Assembly (NCBI RefSeq): GCF_000204055.1 | Contig: NW_006768767.1 | Coordinates: 3,071,352 to 3,135,351, forward strand | DNA length: 64,000 nucleotides | Source of the DNA: Melampsora larici-populina 98AG31 | Lineage: Eukaryota; Basidiomycota; Pucciniomycetes; Pucciniales; Melampsoraceae | Reading direction: 5' to 3' | In this document: piece by piece, positions 11,801 to 23,900 of the stretch | Numbering within the stretch: the first letter of the stretch is position 1 | How the letters are laid out: each line of letters begins with the position of its first letter | The notes under the pieces: generated by a model | Told to the model about the DNA's origin: nothing | The model's database searches: none | What the model saw: the letters and a program-made list of their open reading frames with translations, nothing else | Made by a program: the position numbers and the translations under genes

Positions 11801-13529
11801 TATCTAGCTCTAAATTCTTTCTTCAAAATCTTTCATTTCCACTTCTTGTGTACCATAACCTTCATCTCCCTGATATCCTTTCTAAGAAGATCTCCTTTGA
11901 AGAAATTAATAGCTTGCTTTGCCTTGTCTAAGACTATACTACCCAAATTATCAATATCAGCTTTCTCTTCATAAATTCTTCAGGGTATTTGGTTCACTCA
12001 GCTCTTCATAAATCATCTTGTTGAGAACCAATGTTCTACCTGTGAAACATTGTTGCAAGCAAACATCACAGCAAACAGTGTCTGCCTTTGGTGAGCTTTG
12101 GCGTCATCATAGCCAAATGTTGGGCTTCATATGGGCTCCAATTACCATGGGATATTAAAGATACCGGTTCAAAATTGTCTTCATAATCGACATTGCACTC
12201 ATGAGCCAGTGTTCAGTGAGACTGGTTGGCCAAGCACTCAGGCTACATACTGAAAGGGATGTGAGTCAGATATGAGTATGACAGTATCTCATACCAATAA
12301 TGGTGACTGCATGGGATTTAGAAGACAAAGTTTTGTATCTGAAATCATAACTTGAGAGAAGCAGGATCTATTTACAATGTAAGATTTGATGACAATTTCT
12401 CTGAATGCAAAAGCAAGATGGAGAAGGATACATGATGAAAGAACTTGAAGTGGCAGTATTATAATTTAGAAAGTTATTTTTTCTCAGGCAAACCTCCTGA
12501 CAGACCACTTCTGAACAGAATCAAGCTAGGATTGAGCAGTAAGACTACCCATAGGAGCCTCAAAATTCCACAAAAGAGAACTGAGGTGAGAAAGGGTTGC
12601 CCTTTTTCAGAAAGCTTTATACAATGCTTCTAGACATCCAATCAGGGTGAAGGTCTACTCTCAAGGTTTGTCATGATATGCCAAGAATTCTGTCAAAGGG
12701 GTTGAAAATGTATGTCTTAAATCATGAAAAGATTAATTTTGTGTTTCTCATTCTGTTGTAAGCATCATGCAAGATGGGTTCAAAAATTCATAACCTACCT
12801 TTGAGGCTGTTACACTGGGTGGGGGGCCATTGGTTTCTGTAAACTATATACCTGTTTTTGATTTTGATTGACTGGAGTTTTATGATCCTGAGTTCACTCA
12901 AGGCTTAAGCACACAATAGCAAGTTGAAAAATGCCTGAAATACAACTCTTCCCATATCAAAATTCTGCCCCAAGATTCTAAGTTTTGAAACAACTATCAG
13001 AAAGTCCCACCTGGCAAGCACATCCCTATGTTTCTAAAAAAGATTTTGAAGGGCTGGGTGGCCAAGGTACATAATCATTGGCACTTTTAGGCCAACTTGA
13101 ACCCTACAGCTGATAACATACCCTGAAGTTTAAACACTGATCTCACCTTCCACTTGTTGAACTGTGACTAGATCCCCAGGAGGATCTCATCAGGTTTTGG
13201 AGTTTCCAATCAGCTTTTATATCTTTTGATGTATCACTGGATTCACCATGGATTGTAAAGAGCAACGGATTTCTGACTGGATCGAAACAGTGAGATTCTC
13301 CCACTCAGTTGTCTTATTTCGAAGACATCAGAATTAATCTGATCTAAGTATCAACTACATCGGCAACTAGCAAGCTGCTTGTGGTCAGCGCACAGTGGCA
13401 CATCCGAAGCAATCTTGCCATGATGGGGTTGGTCAACCATATATCAATCACCACGTTCAAGAGTAAAACAGAGCATTGGCTTATGGACATACAACCATGT
13501 GATGACAAAGCAGGTGAATTTGCACATGA
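11801..13529. other. Intergenic, repeat-derived
   Basis: No coding gene is supported. The stretch 12931-13105 is one copy of a dispersed repeat (see that entry). The last few hundred bases before 13530 are the 3' flank of the importin gene. Confidence 0.35.
12931..13105 (+). repeat. Dispersed repeat, copy A
   Basis: Runs from ATGCCTGAAATAC to GGCCAACTTGAACCC and matches 31874-32052 in the same orientation with scattered substitutions and small indels. Shared blocks include CAAAATTCTGC and CCCCACCTG-like words. No coding frame is seen; probably part of an old transposon. Confidence 0.75.
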
Positions 13530-16500
13530 TCAATTGAAAGATAAGTGCAATTGACTGGCTCCATACGCTGTTCCCTCTAAGCCTCTTGATAAGATTGCAA
13601 ATTCTGTGCATAGATCACGAGCCTTCTTCAAGGTGCGAGCGCTTTAAGTTTGGTGTCAGGTTTTCAGCATTAAAGAAACATATTTGAAAGTTATTACGAT
13701 TGTCGTTTAAGGATTGCAGAGCATCGTTTGATCAACGAACCTGCACAAGCCCTGTAGAAATTTCGTCTTGCGTTCTTGATTGACCTTGTCACTAGGGTAC
13801 CCAGGCTTGAAGGGACGATAACATAAGTTTTTGCAGAATACTTGATAGTTCAAGGAGACTAGCAGATAACCTGACTGACCATTTCAAAAAGCTTTGTCAG
13901 GCATGCTCGACTCGTCTCCGGTAGTCGGATGAAAAAGCAGTGGATAGTTTCAGCCAGAGCCGGCAGAGCGCTTCTGGGTAATCCACCCCCGATACCAAAG
14001 ACAATGCCATTGAGGATATCGTAACTGTGGGCCGTTAAGAGCTGAACAAAAAGTTCTGATTGGGCTGGATTTGCATTGGCCCGAGTGTGTTGTGCAAAGC
14101 TTTTCTGAATGATTAGGTTTTCTGATTCCATCAACGATGCAAACATTCACAGCACAGAGAGGTAGTCTGAATTAGGTGACATACTAAGATATCAAGGGCG
14201 GCTTGTAAAGCGATTCTCTCTTCAATTCTCAAACCCCGGATTGCTATCATCACAATTGATTGAAGCTCGTCGTGAAGGTTGTCAAAGACACCAATATACG
14301 ATTCCGTGACCTGATCAACAAAAGAGGGCAGTGATGAGCACAACAGATTTGCTCTCTTACCCCATACTGCTACTTTTAACTCACTGCAACACAAAATTGT
14401 AAAAATGTCTGCACTATATCCGGGTGATGTTTCATCGCTGCGTCCGAGCTCAACGCTTCCGTCGCGATCCGAACAGACTCTTTGACGCACTCCACAATCA
14501 TTGCAAGGTTTTCGGGTGGTATCTTTCGACCGGTTGATCTTGATATGGCCAGCATGAGAGAAGTCGAGAGGGAGAACCATATGGCAAGATTCATTCGATC
14601 ATTTGAGAGGTTTGACACGCAGCTGATTAGGATCGGGAATGGGTCGAGGGACATAGCCGTCGGAATACCATGGGATGTGCAGGTACGCAACAATTCGGTT
14701 ACATCCTGTCAGGTTTTATCAAATCCAAACAAGATAGGTCAAGGGTGAGGCAGAATGATTGGAGTATCGACAAAATTGAAACACACAATTGCCAAATCCA
14801 CGTCGCCTACTGAAAGCCTAATGATCTTACAAATTAGATCCGCAAGACTTGACCTCAAGGATTGGATTGGCCCAAGTGACGCTAGCTCATTAGCTTTGGT
14901 TTGCTCAGGATTACTCTCGTCTAGGTCCAATAGAATGAGCCCTTCGTCTGGCTCTGAAAGCCCAGAGTTTGCGGCCTTCAGCTGTCTCAATTGATCAATG
15001 ATCACCACCCGATGTTCCGCATCATGCGTCTAGTGGCAGGATGGGAGATCAGTAGGATAAAGAAGAACAAGGTCTCATAAGAACACCGGTGACAAGCAAC
15101 AAATGACAACATACGGAGATCAGTTTCTTACTTCGGAATAAAGTCGCGTGACCTGGTTAAGCCGGGTGATGACCGGACCCAACAAACTCAAGAGTGGCTC
15201 TACCAGCGAGATCGGTGGCAAGGCTTGCAGGACGCTAGCGACGGACTGAAGTACTTTGTTATATTCGTCCGCCTAGTTGTAGCAGAAAATTGTATTCATG
15301 TCAGTCAACTGAGCACTATCACCCTCTCGTCGCCGTGTGACAGAGCAGGCTCTCAGCGCACCGGGATCCTCCCCTCAGTCGATCGGATTAATTGAGCCAA
15401 AGATGCGATATCGTTGACCAGGGTTTTGCGCCCCTCGTGACAGAGCCGTCGAAAAGCAGTGGCTGCCAAAGAGACTATATCAACGTCGCACGAGCTGAGC
15501 GAGGGGGCTACCCAATTGAGGCACGTCGAGAGCTGCTCAGGACGCTGCTTTAGCCACTCAGAAAATCCTCCTGTGAAAGCAACGCAACGGGGGATGAAGT
15601 GATATATGTATAAATTCTCGACACCCGCACTTCATGCCTCGCATGAACAGCATACCTATGAGAACCAAGCACGTGCTGGTTAATCTGGCAAATGCGCCAG
15701 AGTCTCCTTTTGGCAGTTTGAGGAGTACGTCAGAGCTGAGAAGAGCTGGGAGACAAGTTGATTCTTCTAGTGGGATCCCCTCTTGTATGGCTCGAAGACA
15801 GAACAAGCACGCTTCTAGATCCTTGTATAGACGTCAAGTATGGATCAGATGTTGGGTACGCCACACAGTCATTTTGAGTAATCAAGTCACAAAAAAGGGA
15901 GCAAAGTCAGCCGTTGCAAGTCAAGGGGGTAGTCATGCAGATTGGTCAGTTTAACAGGTTTTTGTGAATTCGAAGGACGTGAGAGAAACGCAGCAAAAGA
16001 TTCAAAGATGTACCTCATAGTTCTCGCCAAATGCTTGAGGCTTATCGACAAGGTACTTCACCTCGGCAGTTAGATCAGCCAACATTTCATCTCGCCTTAC
16101 GTAATAACAAGCTAGCAAAGCCTCCCCAATGTCCACGCGAATCTGGTTTTGAAAAGCTGCCACCCTGTCCTTAGTCCAGAGAGAAGACAGTTCACCCTGC
16201 TTCGGCCAACTTGATTTGACCTTCAAGCCTTCGGTTAAAGCCTTGAAGATTTCATTGGACAATGATTTGTGCTTCTTGTTGCTCTCTATCAGATCGTGAG
16301 GCCGTTCCAAAGTGTCTTGGAAAGTCTCTTCCATATTACCTAGATATCCCATGTCCGTGATCTCTTCTTGCAAAAGTGTCCAGATCGGTAATGGTAAGGC
16401 CGATACTTGCTCATCGACTCCATAAAATCCAGGAAATAGTGTGATTCTCAAAAGCCGTCGCAATAAAATCAAGCTCCTGGAAGAAGATATAGTAGCGGCG

Positions 16501-17898
16501 ATGTGAGATATTGAATGCTCTGCAAGTGAAACAAATAATTTGAATATGGCCAAGATCGCATCGGGGACGTCTTGTGCTACCCGTCAAAAATCCAAGGAAA
16601 GTAGATTAATCAGATATTGGAGAATATGACGAGCCCCAGGGGTGAATTTAACCTACTCATGACGGCTTTTTCTATCAGTGTACCCACAAGATCGCCAGCA
16701 TACCAGTCCAATAGCGGTACCACACGCGTGCTAGTGACAAACCCACCTCCACAATTGAGTCCCCCATTGCTGGAGGACACAAGTTCTTCGATGCATTCTG
16801 CTGTCTTTTGGATGATGTCTTCTTCTTCACTGGGCAAATGATCTGCACCATCATCACTAACGTAGGCCAACAAGTAAACCGATTTTGTAAGTAGATCGAG
16901 CAGGATTGGCCATAGCGACATAGGACCTTCGATATTGAGATGCGAAGCAGACAGCCAAGCCTGACTGCACGTCAAAGCAGATATCTTGGTACTTGAGCCA
17001 TCAGATGTTAATGCATCCACAAGTGTTCTGATCACCAGAGAGCCCCCGTCTTGGATTGATTTGTCATACTGGACTCTGAAGGGTTTAGGAAAGTCAGGAA
17101 TGTCAGACTCGCTGAAAAGCCAATCACAAATGAGCACAACAGAAAAAGATGCTAACCTAAGAGGTCCGATTAAGTCTGCACGAGCTGCTTCTTCAGCAAC
17201 AATAGTCAGAACGACCAGAAGTGAATTGATACATTGGCCCGAGCTTGATATTCTTGTGATCGTCTCCAAAAGCCAATGGTCCCAACATTTCAATGGGCTG
17301 GGTACGAGCTTCAATGATAGAGCAGAGACCTAAACGGCGTTTCATTCACGTGAATTAAAGCCACAAAGGATTTCGGGAACTTACGAAAGGATCAACTTGA
17401 TCACATCACTCAACTGCGACTGCCAATTTTCGTAAGACAATTACGTCGGCGGAGGTGTGGGATTTGCGAGTTGGGTCATGAGACGAAGACGGCGAAGCGC
17501 GTTGGGCGCTCTGATGTAGCCAGTGAAGCAGACGTTCTTTGAGAGATAGATATTGATCGCTCGGAAGACTATCCCAATCTCTCGAGATTTTGACAGCAAG
17601 GGTGTGAGCTGCGATGAAGCGTGTATTTGTATCCTGAGATCAAACATGTTGTTAGTCCGAGTGATAGTGATGAAGCTACGTATTTCTGGTTAAACAAATT
17701 ATGTACCTCTGCCCAATCAGCTGTTCCTAGGGAGTCCAATATCTGGCCTGCCAACGACCAGGCAGATGGCTCGGCCATGAAATCATAAATGGCCTTCTGT
17801 GACTGAGCCTGTTGAGTTTGAGAAGGGAAGAGGTTGATAGGCGTAGTTGGAGAAGGATAAAGAATAGCAAGATGAGAGAGTAAAGTCGAGATATCCAT
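13530..17898 (-). CDS. Importin-13 / Kap122-like karyopherin (importin-beta family)
   Basis: Nuclear transport receptor built of HEAT repeats. ATG at 17898; predicted exons 17898-17707, 17633-17415, 17329-16657, 16576-16014, 15821-15656, 15570-15362, 15272-15132, 15029-14787, 14705-14385, 14310-14185, 14104-13880, 13805-13741 and 13641-13530. All phases agree and give 1,084 residues, close to yeast Kap122. Family signs: TRFIAAHTLAVKISRDW with SLPSDQYLSLK near the N-terminus, KLAVAVSALSLKLVPSPL, LEACLFCLRAIQEG, QQTRANANPAQ-type HTRANANPAQ, and the C-terminal PGYPSDKVNQERKTKFLQGL then LKKARDLCTEFAILSRGL, aligning with the C-terminus of metazoan importin-13. The donor at 17414 (GTTGAG) is weak but avoids an in-frame TGA. 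A 45-nt segment in exon 3 (17156-17112) has intron-like ends and may also be removed. Cargo cannot be read from sequence. Confidence 0.85.
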
Positions 17899-19394
17899 CT
17901 TGAAGGTTTAGTCATATAAAGTAAGTCAGTTGAAGGAATTCACCTTTGATCGGTGGTCTGCAAGGTAAACAGGCTCAGCAACAAATTTGATCGAATCAAA
18001 CTGAATATCCGGACATGCTACAACCGACCTGATCTTTACCCCGGAATCGCTCTCGCCGGATTTGTGACCCGGGGCTTGATAAATCCACACAATCCTTGAT
18101 AGATGTCACAATCACATCTCCTGTGTAATGTTTTATTTCTGGCAGATTGCCCAATACCAATGTAAATTGCAGTCAAATGTTCTCAACATATTTCACCACC
18201 ATACTGAGGAGTTTTATGAGTTGTTGGTTATGCAGATGTTAAATTTTATATTGGTGCTGTTCTATAATAGGTCCCCTGTTCACTTATTTCTCTTCCACTA
18301 TATCTGGGGGGAGTAGGAAGATATCTACGGTGACTTTGACAATAGAGAAGCATGCCTTTCTGAAGCTTTGTGGCTGTCTCATTGTTCTCAACATGTTCTT
18401 TGCTTTACAGGTTTTGTAAGACCAAGATATTTATTGTTCTTCTTTGTCTTTGTCTTCTGATTCTAATACTATTTAGCTTTATTCCCTTCCTCTTCAGAGT
18501 TGTTCAATCATATCACAGGTGACACCACTCTCACTGAATATTGTGTTATTTAGGAGAAGTCCAAATATAATACTTGATATGCAATTGTCAATAAGACAAC
18601 ATACTGACTAGACAAAATTAAAGACAAGGGTTTTGGTGTAGCTTCCATCCAATATTTACACATAGTGCCCAGTAGGTATCCAGCTCAAGATGCCATTAAT
18701 AGAAAATGATAAATTAAAAAAGGTTTCTAATGGATTCTCATCAGCAAGAGACCACCAGGAAATGTGGGCTGATTCGCTGACAAACATGGTGGTGTTGCTT
18801 GGTTCAAAATGCAGTACAAGGGGTTCCTGCAAACTTATGGCAGATATTTTGCAAACAAAACCTGTGATCCAAGACCTGCCTTTCTTTAGTTGGGTTTCAG
18901 GCTCAATCATGCCTGTGATGTCAGAAAATGTCCTCAGGGATAGTGGTCTGGTGCACATGCTGCTACCTGTCTTCATGGGATCATGCTCCATCAGCTGATG
19001 AGAAGTGAGTGTTAATGTGCTTCCAAGGTGGTTCTTGCACACACGTTCAGGTGCACTGCCCCCCACTGACATTGAGGGTTTGAGTCCTTGTTGACTTCAA
19101 GCCTGCAAAGCAGTGCTGTTTTGGTTTGGTCAGTTTGGTATATGCTTGGTGTACATTAAGGAAAGAAGTGTGGAATTGCCCATTCAATGCAAGAGGTACA
19201 ACAAGAAACAATCAATATTATCTTCCCAACTCCTGGGAGTTTTGCGCATTGCTTAGTTCCATGTACCCACCATACTCCCATGAAACAGTCGGTGCTTGTA
19301 AGTTGTCCTCTTCCCCCGACCATGTTTTAGCAGAGTGGAGCATACATCTTTGTTAGATTTTGTCATAGCCATAGCTTCAATGGCAATTTGAGCA
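17899..19394. other. Intergenic region between importin gene and gypsy element
   Basis: The first 200 bases hold the probable promoter of the minus-strand importin gene. The rest is AT-rich and repeat-like. A 138-codon minus-strand frame at 18656-19072 has no recognisable motif and is not called as a gene. Confidence 0.3.
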
Positions 19395-19399
19395 ATGCA

Positions 19400-19547
19400 T
19401 GTTATGACCTGTCACGCGTGTTACATGTAGAGTTCATACTAGTCTTGTCTCCCGTTGTGCATATTGCTTTTCCTCACTTAGCAATCTACTATATTCACGA
19501 GACCACCCTTAAAGCTTCTCTTGCATCTCCCTCTCGAAGCTACAACA
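19400..19547 (+). repeat. 5' LTR of gypsy element
   Basis: 148 bp, starts TGTTATGACC and ends CTACAACA. Identical by eye to the 3' LTR. Contains ACTTAGCAAT at 19476-19485, the complement of the primer site just downstream, which suggests where the R region (transcript start) begins. Confidence 0.95.
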
Positions 19548-19548
19548 T

Positions 19549-19558
19549 ATTGCTAAGT
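19549..19558 (+). other. Predicted self-priming primer-binding site
   Basis: ATTGCTAAGT begins two bases after the LTR and is a perfect 10-base reverse complement of ACTTAGCAAT inside the LTR (19476-19485). In the Tf1-type gypsy lineage the 5' end of the mRNA itself folds onto the primer site and is cut to prime reverse transcription. The layout here fits that mechanism. I recognise no tRNA 3' end complementary to this site. Confidence 0.7.
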
Positions 19559-19827
19559 CTCATCAAAAGAGATCCAAGAGAAGAATCACCGAAAGTAAGA
19601 AGAAATCAAAACGAACGATTAAGAAGAAAGTTAAAAGAAGTTAAGAAGAAAGATTTTCAAAGTTAATAAAGTTAAATTAAAAAGTAACATTTAAAGAAGA
19701 TAACTTATACCCCGCATAATCTCGAACACCACTGCATCCTTCCAAAACGCCAAACTTTAAGCTTCCCTCTAACTCAACGGACTCGGAGTCATCGGAAAAA
19801 GAATTCTACGAGACAGAAGAGACCGCA

Positions 19828-20949
19828 ATGAATCCAGAACACAAACAGCCCTCTATGGCCGAGATTTTACGGCAAATGAGAGAATTAAACACTCAATTCT
19901 TAGAGGTCAAAGCAAGCTTAGCTGAAGAATCGCAGAAACGAGAAGAAGCTGAGAGAAGAAGTGACGAAGCAGAACAACGACTACGTCAATTTGAAACAAC
20001 CCGCACTACCTCCACTCAACTACCTCACAGCTCCGCCCCGATCGCTCAGACCTCTGTTCCGCAAACGATTAGTCAAATAAAGCCTCCTAAGATCGCCACT
20101 CCGAATAAATATGATGGTACTAAAGGACAGAAAGCCGAAGTTTATGTTAATCAGGTCTGCTTATATATGCAAATGAATGCTGCTGCATTTGTGAACGAAC
20201 AAGCTCAAGTTGCGTTCGCGTTATCTTACCTTGATGGGAAAGCCAGTATTTGGAGCCAAAATTTTACCAATCAACTACTCGACCAAGATAAAATGAAACA
20301 AGTTACTTGGAAAAAATTCATTGAATCATTTAAAGCAACGTTCTTTGACTCTGAAAGATTGGCTAAAGCAGAAAAAGAAATGAGGGCGTTAACTCAAACA
20401 AAGGCAGTGGTAGATTATTGGATTAAGTTTTCGGAATTAGCGTTGATAGTTAAATGGCCTGAGAATGTATTACTATCTCAATTTAAGCAAGGATTAAAGA
20501 AAGAAATCACGGTGCATATGGTACGGGACGAATTCAAGGAAGTTGAAGAAATGGCAAAGTTAGCTATTAAACTTGATAATGAAATTAATAAAAGAGACTC
20601 CAACACGCACCACCCAATTGTTTCGACCAACACAACTTCAACCTCAACCACTATTACTGATCCAGATGCAATGGATTGTTCGGCTTATTGTGTTAACATA
20701 TCAAATGAGGAGTATAACAAGAGAGGAGCAATGGGAATGTGTTATAGTTGTGGTAAAGATGATCATTTTATTAGAGACTGTCCAACTAGAAAAAGACGTG
20801 GAGGTAGAGGAGGTTGGAGAGGTAGAGGAGGATATGGAGGTTATGGGAAATTCAAAAGTAAAGTTGCTGAAGTGGATGGTGTCAAGGAAGAAGAGAAGGA
20901 CGATGGAAGAGCTGAAGCCTCAAAAAATGGAGGCGCTCGGGAGTGCTAG
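19828..20949 (+). CDS. gag: Gypsy gag polyprotein
   Basis: 373 residues from ATG at 19828. The N-terminal 60 residues are a charged coiled coil (MAEILRQMRELNTQFLEVKA region). A retrotransposon gag capsid domain follows (about residues 90-240, with YLDGKASIWSQNF and WKKFIESFKATF), then a CCHC zinc knuckle CYSCGKDDHFIRDC and an Arg/Gly-rich tail (GGRGGWRGRGGYGGYGK), both for RNA binding. It forms the virus-like particle. Pol follows in the -1 frame and overlaps the end of gag, so this stop limits Gag and a frameshift just before it would make Gag-Pol. Confidence 0.93.
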   Translation: MNPEHKQPSMAEILRQMRELNTQFLEVKASLAEESQKREEAERRSDEAEQRLRQFETTRTTSTQLPHSSAPIAQTSVPQTISQIKPPKIATPNKYDGTKGQKAEVYVNQVCLYMQMNAAAFVNEQAQVAFALSYLDGKASIWSQNFTNQLLDQDKMKQVTWKKFIESFKATFFDSERLAKAEKEMRALTQTKAVVDYWIKFSELALIVKWPENVLLSQFKQGLKKEITVHMVRDEFKEVEEMAKLAIKLDNEINKRDSNTHHPIVSTNTTSTSTTITDPDAMDCSAYCVNISNEEYNKRGAMGMCYSCGKDDHFIRDCPTRKRRGGRGGWRGRGGYGGYGKFKSKVAEVDGVKEEEKDDGRAEASKNGGAREC

Positions 20950-23900
20950 TGGTGCCACACTCGAGCGGTAATTACTTAACTGAAGATTGTAGTAGCTTAA
21001 ATTCACTTGAAATAAAAGATACGCGAATCATTGATTTTGTTACTATTTTCGAAGTTAAGAGTGCCACCCCCATTGTTGCGAGAGCCTTAGTAGACAGCGG
21101 TGCTACACATGAAGCAATGAGCCACCGGTTTGTCTCTGCCAACAAGTTCAAGACGGACCCATTACCTCAAACCAGAAGTGTAACTGGTTTTAGTGGTCAC
21201 GAGTCAAGAATCACCCATACTGTTGACCTCTGTGTCAACTCCATTGAATCAACACCAACCACCTTCATAATCACTGAATTGCGCGACAAGTACGACATAA
21301 TTCTTGGAATGCCTTGGATACGACAAAATTTTGAAAAGATTGATTGGAAAAACGGTCAACTCAAGGAAAATCATTCACTCATTGCAGTTGTAGAATCAAC
21401 TTCGTCAAGACCGGACAAAGCCTCGAGGAACCACAAGGAGAAGCCTATGAGGCATGCTAGGAATCTTGACGAGGGGGTGGAGCCTGAAAACTCATTAACA
21501 CCCCCGCAATGTGCGTATATTTCTAATTATTCAAATGACGAAAAAGAAGCAGCTAGCAAGCCATTACATCATGTAGAAAACTTAACACACACGAATTCGA
21601 ACGAACACATTCAACTGCCGGAACAAGAGAAACGAAATGAAACTGCAGCTGACCGTAAGGCAGCTTTGTTGGTGCCGAAAAACCCCTTGGAGGACCACGA
21701 AAGACGGGATCCTACGAGGCAAGCTAGGCACCATGACAAGGGGGTTGAATTCAAGTTGAGTTCGTCACAGCCCCCGCAGAGTACGTGTAAACATTCTTCA
21801 ATCTCAAATGTGAATGAACATGCTGGCAAGCGTTTTTCTTTTCAACCACAGCATGCTATCCAACGACTCAACTCAAGCCTAAATCGTCAAAACAAAGTGA
21901 TGGATCAACTACGAACTTTACAACAACCGACAAAATCAATGATTGATGTAATGAAAACGTCATGGAACCTGTCTGCGAAGATAGCAGCAGATCAAGTGAA
22001 GGACTCACCTACTAAGAACGCGGCTGAACTCGTACCCGAATGCTATCACGACTATTTACCTATGTTCGAAAAGAGCAATTCTGACGTTTTACCACCTCAT
22101 CGCCCATATGATTTCAGAGTTGATTTGATACCTGGAGCATCGCCACAAGCAGGAAAAGTTATTCCTTTATCACCAAAAGAAACTGAAGTGCTTAATGAGA
22201 TGCTTGAAAAAGGACTGAAAAATGGAACAATTCGCCGTACAACTTCTCCTTGGGCAGCTCCTGTCTTATTTACCGGCAAGAAAGACGGAAATTTACGACC
22301 CTGTTTCGATTACAGACGACTCAATGCCGTAACTGTAAAGAACAAATACCCCCTTCCACTGACAATGGAACTAATAGATAGCCTACTAAATGCAGATGAA
22401 TTCACGAGTTTAGATATGAGGAATGGGTATAATAATCTAAGGGTCAGGGAAGGCGACGAAGCAAAACTAGCATTTATATGTAAATCTGGCCAATTTGAAC
22501 CGCGAACAATGCCCTTTGGACCAACGGGAGCGCCTGGATTTTTTCAGTACTTCATTCAAGATATACTGAAAGCTCATATAGGCCGAAATGTGGCTGCGTA
22601 TCAGGATGACATATTAATCTACACCGGTCCAGGAGTTAATCATCAAGAGGTCGTGAAAGAAGTTTTGGAAATATTAAGACGTCAAAATGTATGGTTAAAA
22701 CCTGAAAAATGTAAATTCTCAAAGAAAGAAATTTCGTATTTAGGATTAATCATCTCAAAGAATCAAATTAGGATGGATGAAAGCAAAGTCAAAGCAGTAA
22801 AAGACTGGCCAACCCCAAAAAATTTATCTGAAGTACAGACCTTTTTGGGATTTGCAAATTTTTACAGAAGATTCATTGATCAGTTCTCAAAGATCGCACG
22901 ACCACTGCACGAGCTGTCACAAAAGAATGTTGCGTTTGAATGGAATGAACAACGTCAGAGAGCATTCGAAACACTCAAGACTGCGTTCACCACCGCCCCG
23001 GTATTGAAAATTGCGGATCCATACAAAGCTTTTGTATTGGAATGTGATTGCTCTGACTATGCGCTAGGAGCGGTACTTTCTCAAGTGTCTGATGATGACA
23101 ATGAACTACATCCTATTGCATACTTATCAAGATCTCTGATTCAGGCAGAGCGGAACTATGAAATATTCGACAAGGAATTATTGGCAGTAGTAGCATCTTT
23201 CAAAGAATGGCGACAGTATCTCGAGGGGAATCCAAACCGCCTCAATGTTATTGTGTATAGTGATCATAAGAATTTACAATCCTTGATGACAACCAAAGAA
23301 CTGACACGGCGGCAAGCAAGGTGGGCCGAAATTCTTGGCAGCTTTGATTTTGAAATTAGATTTCGACCAGGTAGACAATCCACCAAGCCAGATGTGTTAT
23401 CTCGGAGACCGGATTTAGTCCCAGCTGAAGGAACAAAGCTCACATTTGGACAGCTACTAAAACCCGAAAATTTGCCTGCTGATGCATTTATTGATGAATT
23501 AGAGATTATTGATAAATGGTTTGAAGAAGAAGAATTGCTGGAACAAGATGAAGAGAACAACAGTGAAGAAGAAGATAACAATCAAATGCTTATGACCGAC
23601 AGAGAAATATTACAAATTATAAAGATGAAGAGCAAGTCCGACCCAAAAATCAATGAGATGATTAGGCTTTGTGCTGAAATGCCAATGTCGAAGCATATCA
23701 AGGACTATCAAACTATTGATGGCATTTTATATTTCAAAAACAAGGCTGTTATTCCGTCTGACACTGATTTGAAATTACACATCCTTCGTTCTAGACACGA
23801 TAGCAGATTAGCAGGTCATCCGGGGAGAATGCGAACGTTAGCACTGGTAAAGCGCGCATATCACTGGCCGTCAATGAAAGCATTCATCAACAAATACGTG

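Noticed and set aside
17406..17408. In-frame TGA in the importin-13-like gene suggesting a pseudogene
   Set aside because: Using the donor at 17414 removes it and gives a continuous family-like sequence (KLAVAVSALSLKLVP).
18656..19072. 138-codon minus-strand frame
   Set aside because: No motif, and plus-strand frames of similar length overlap it; likely transposon-derived.
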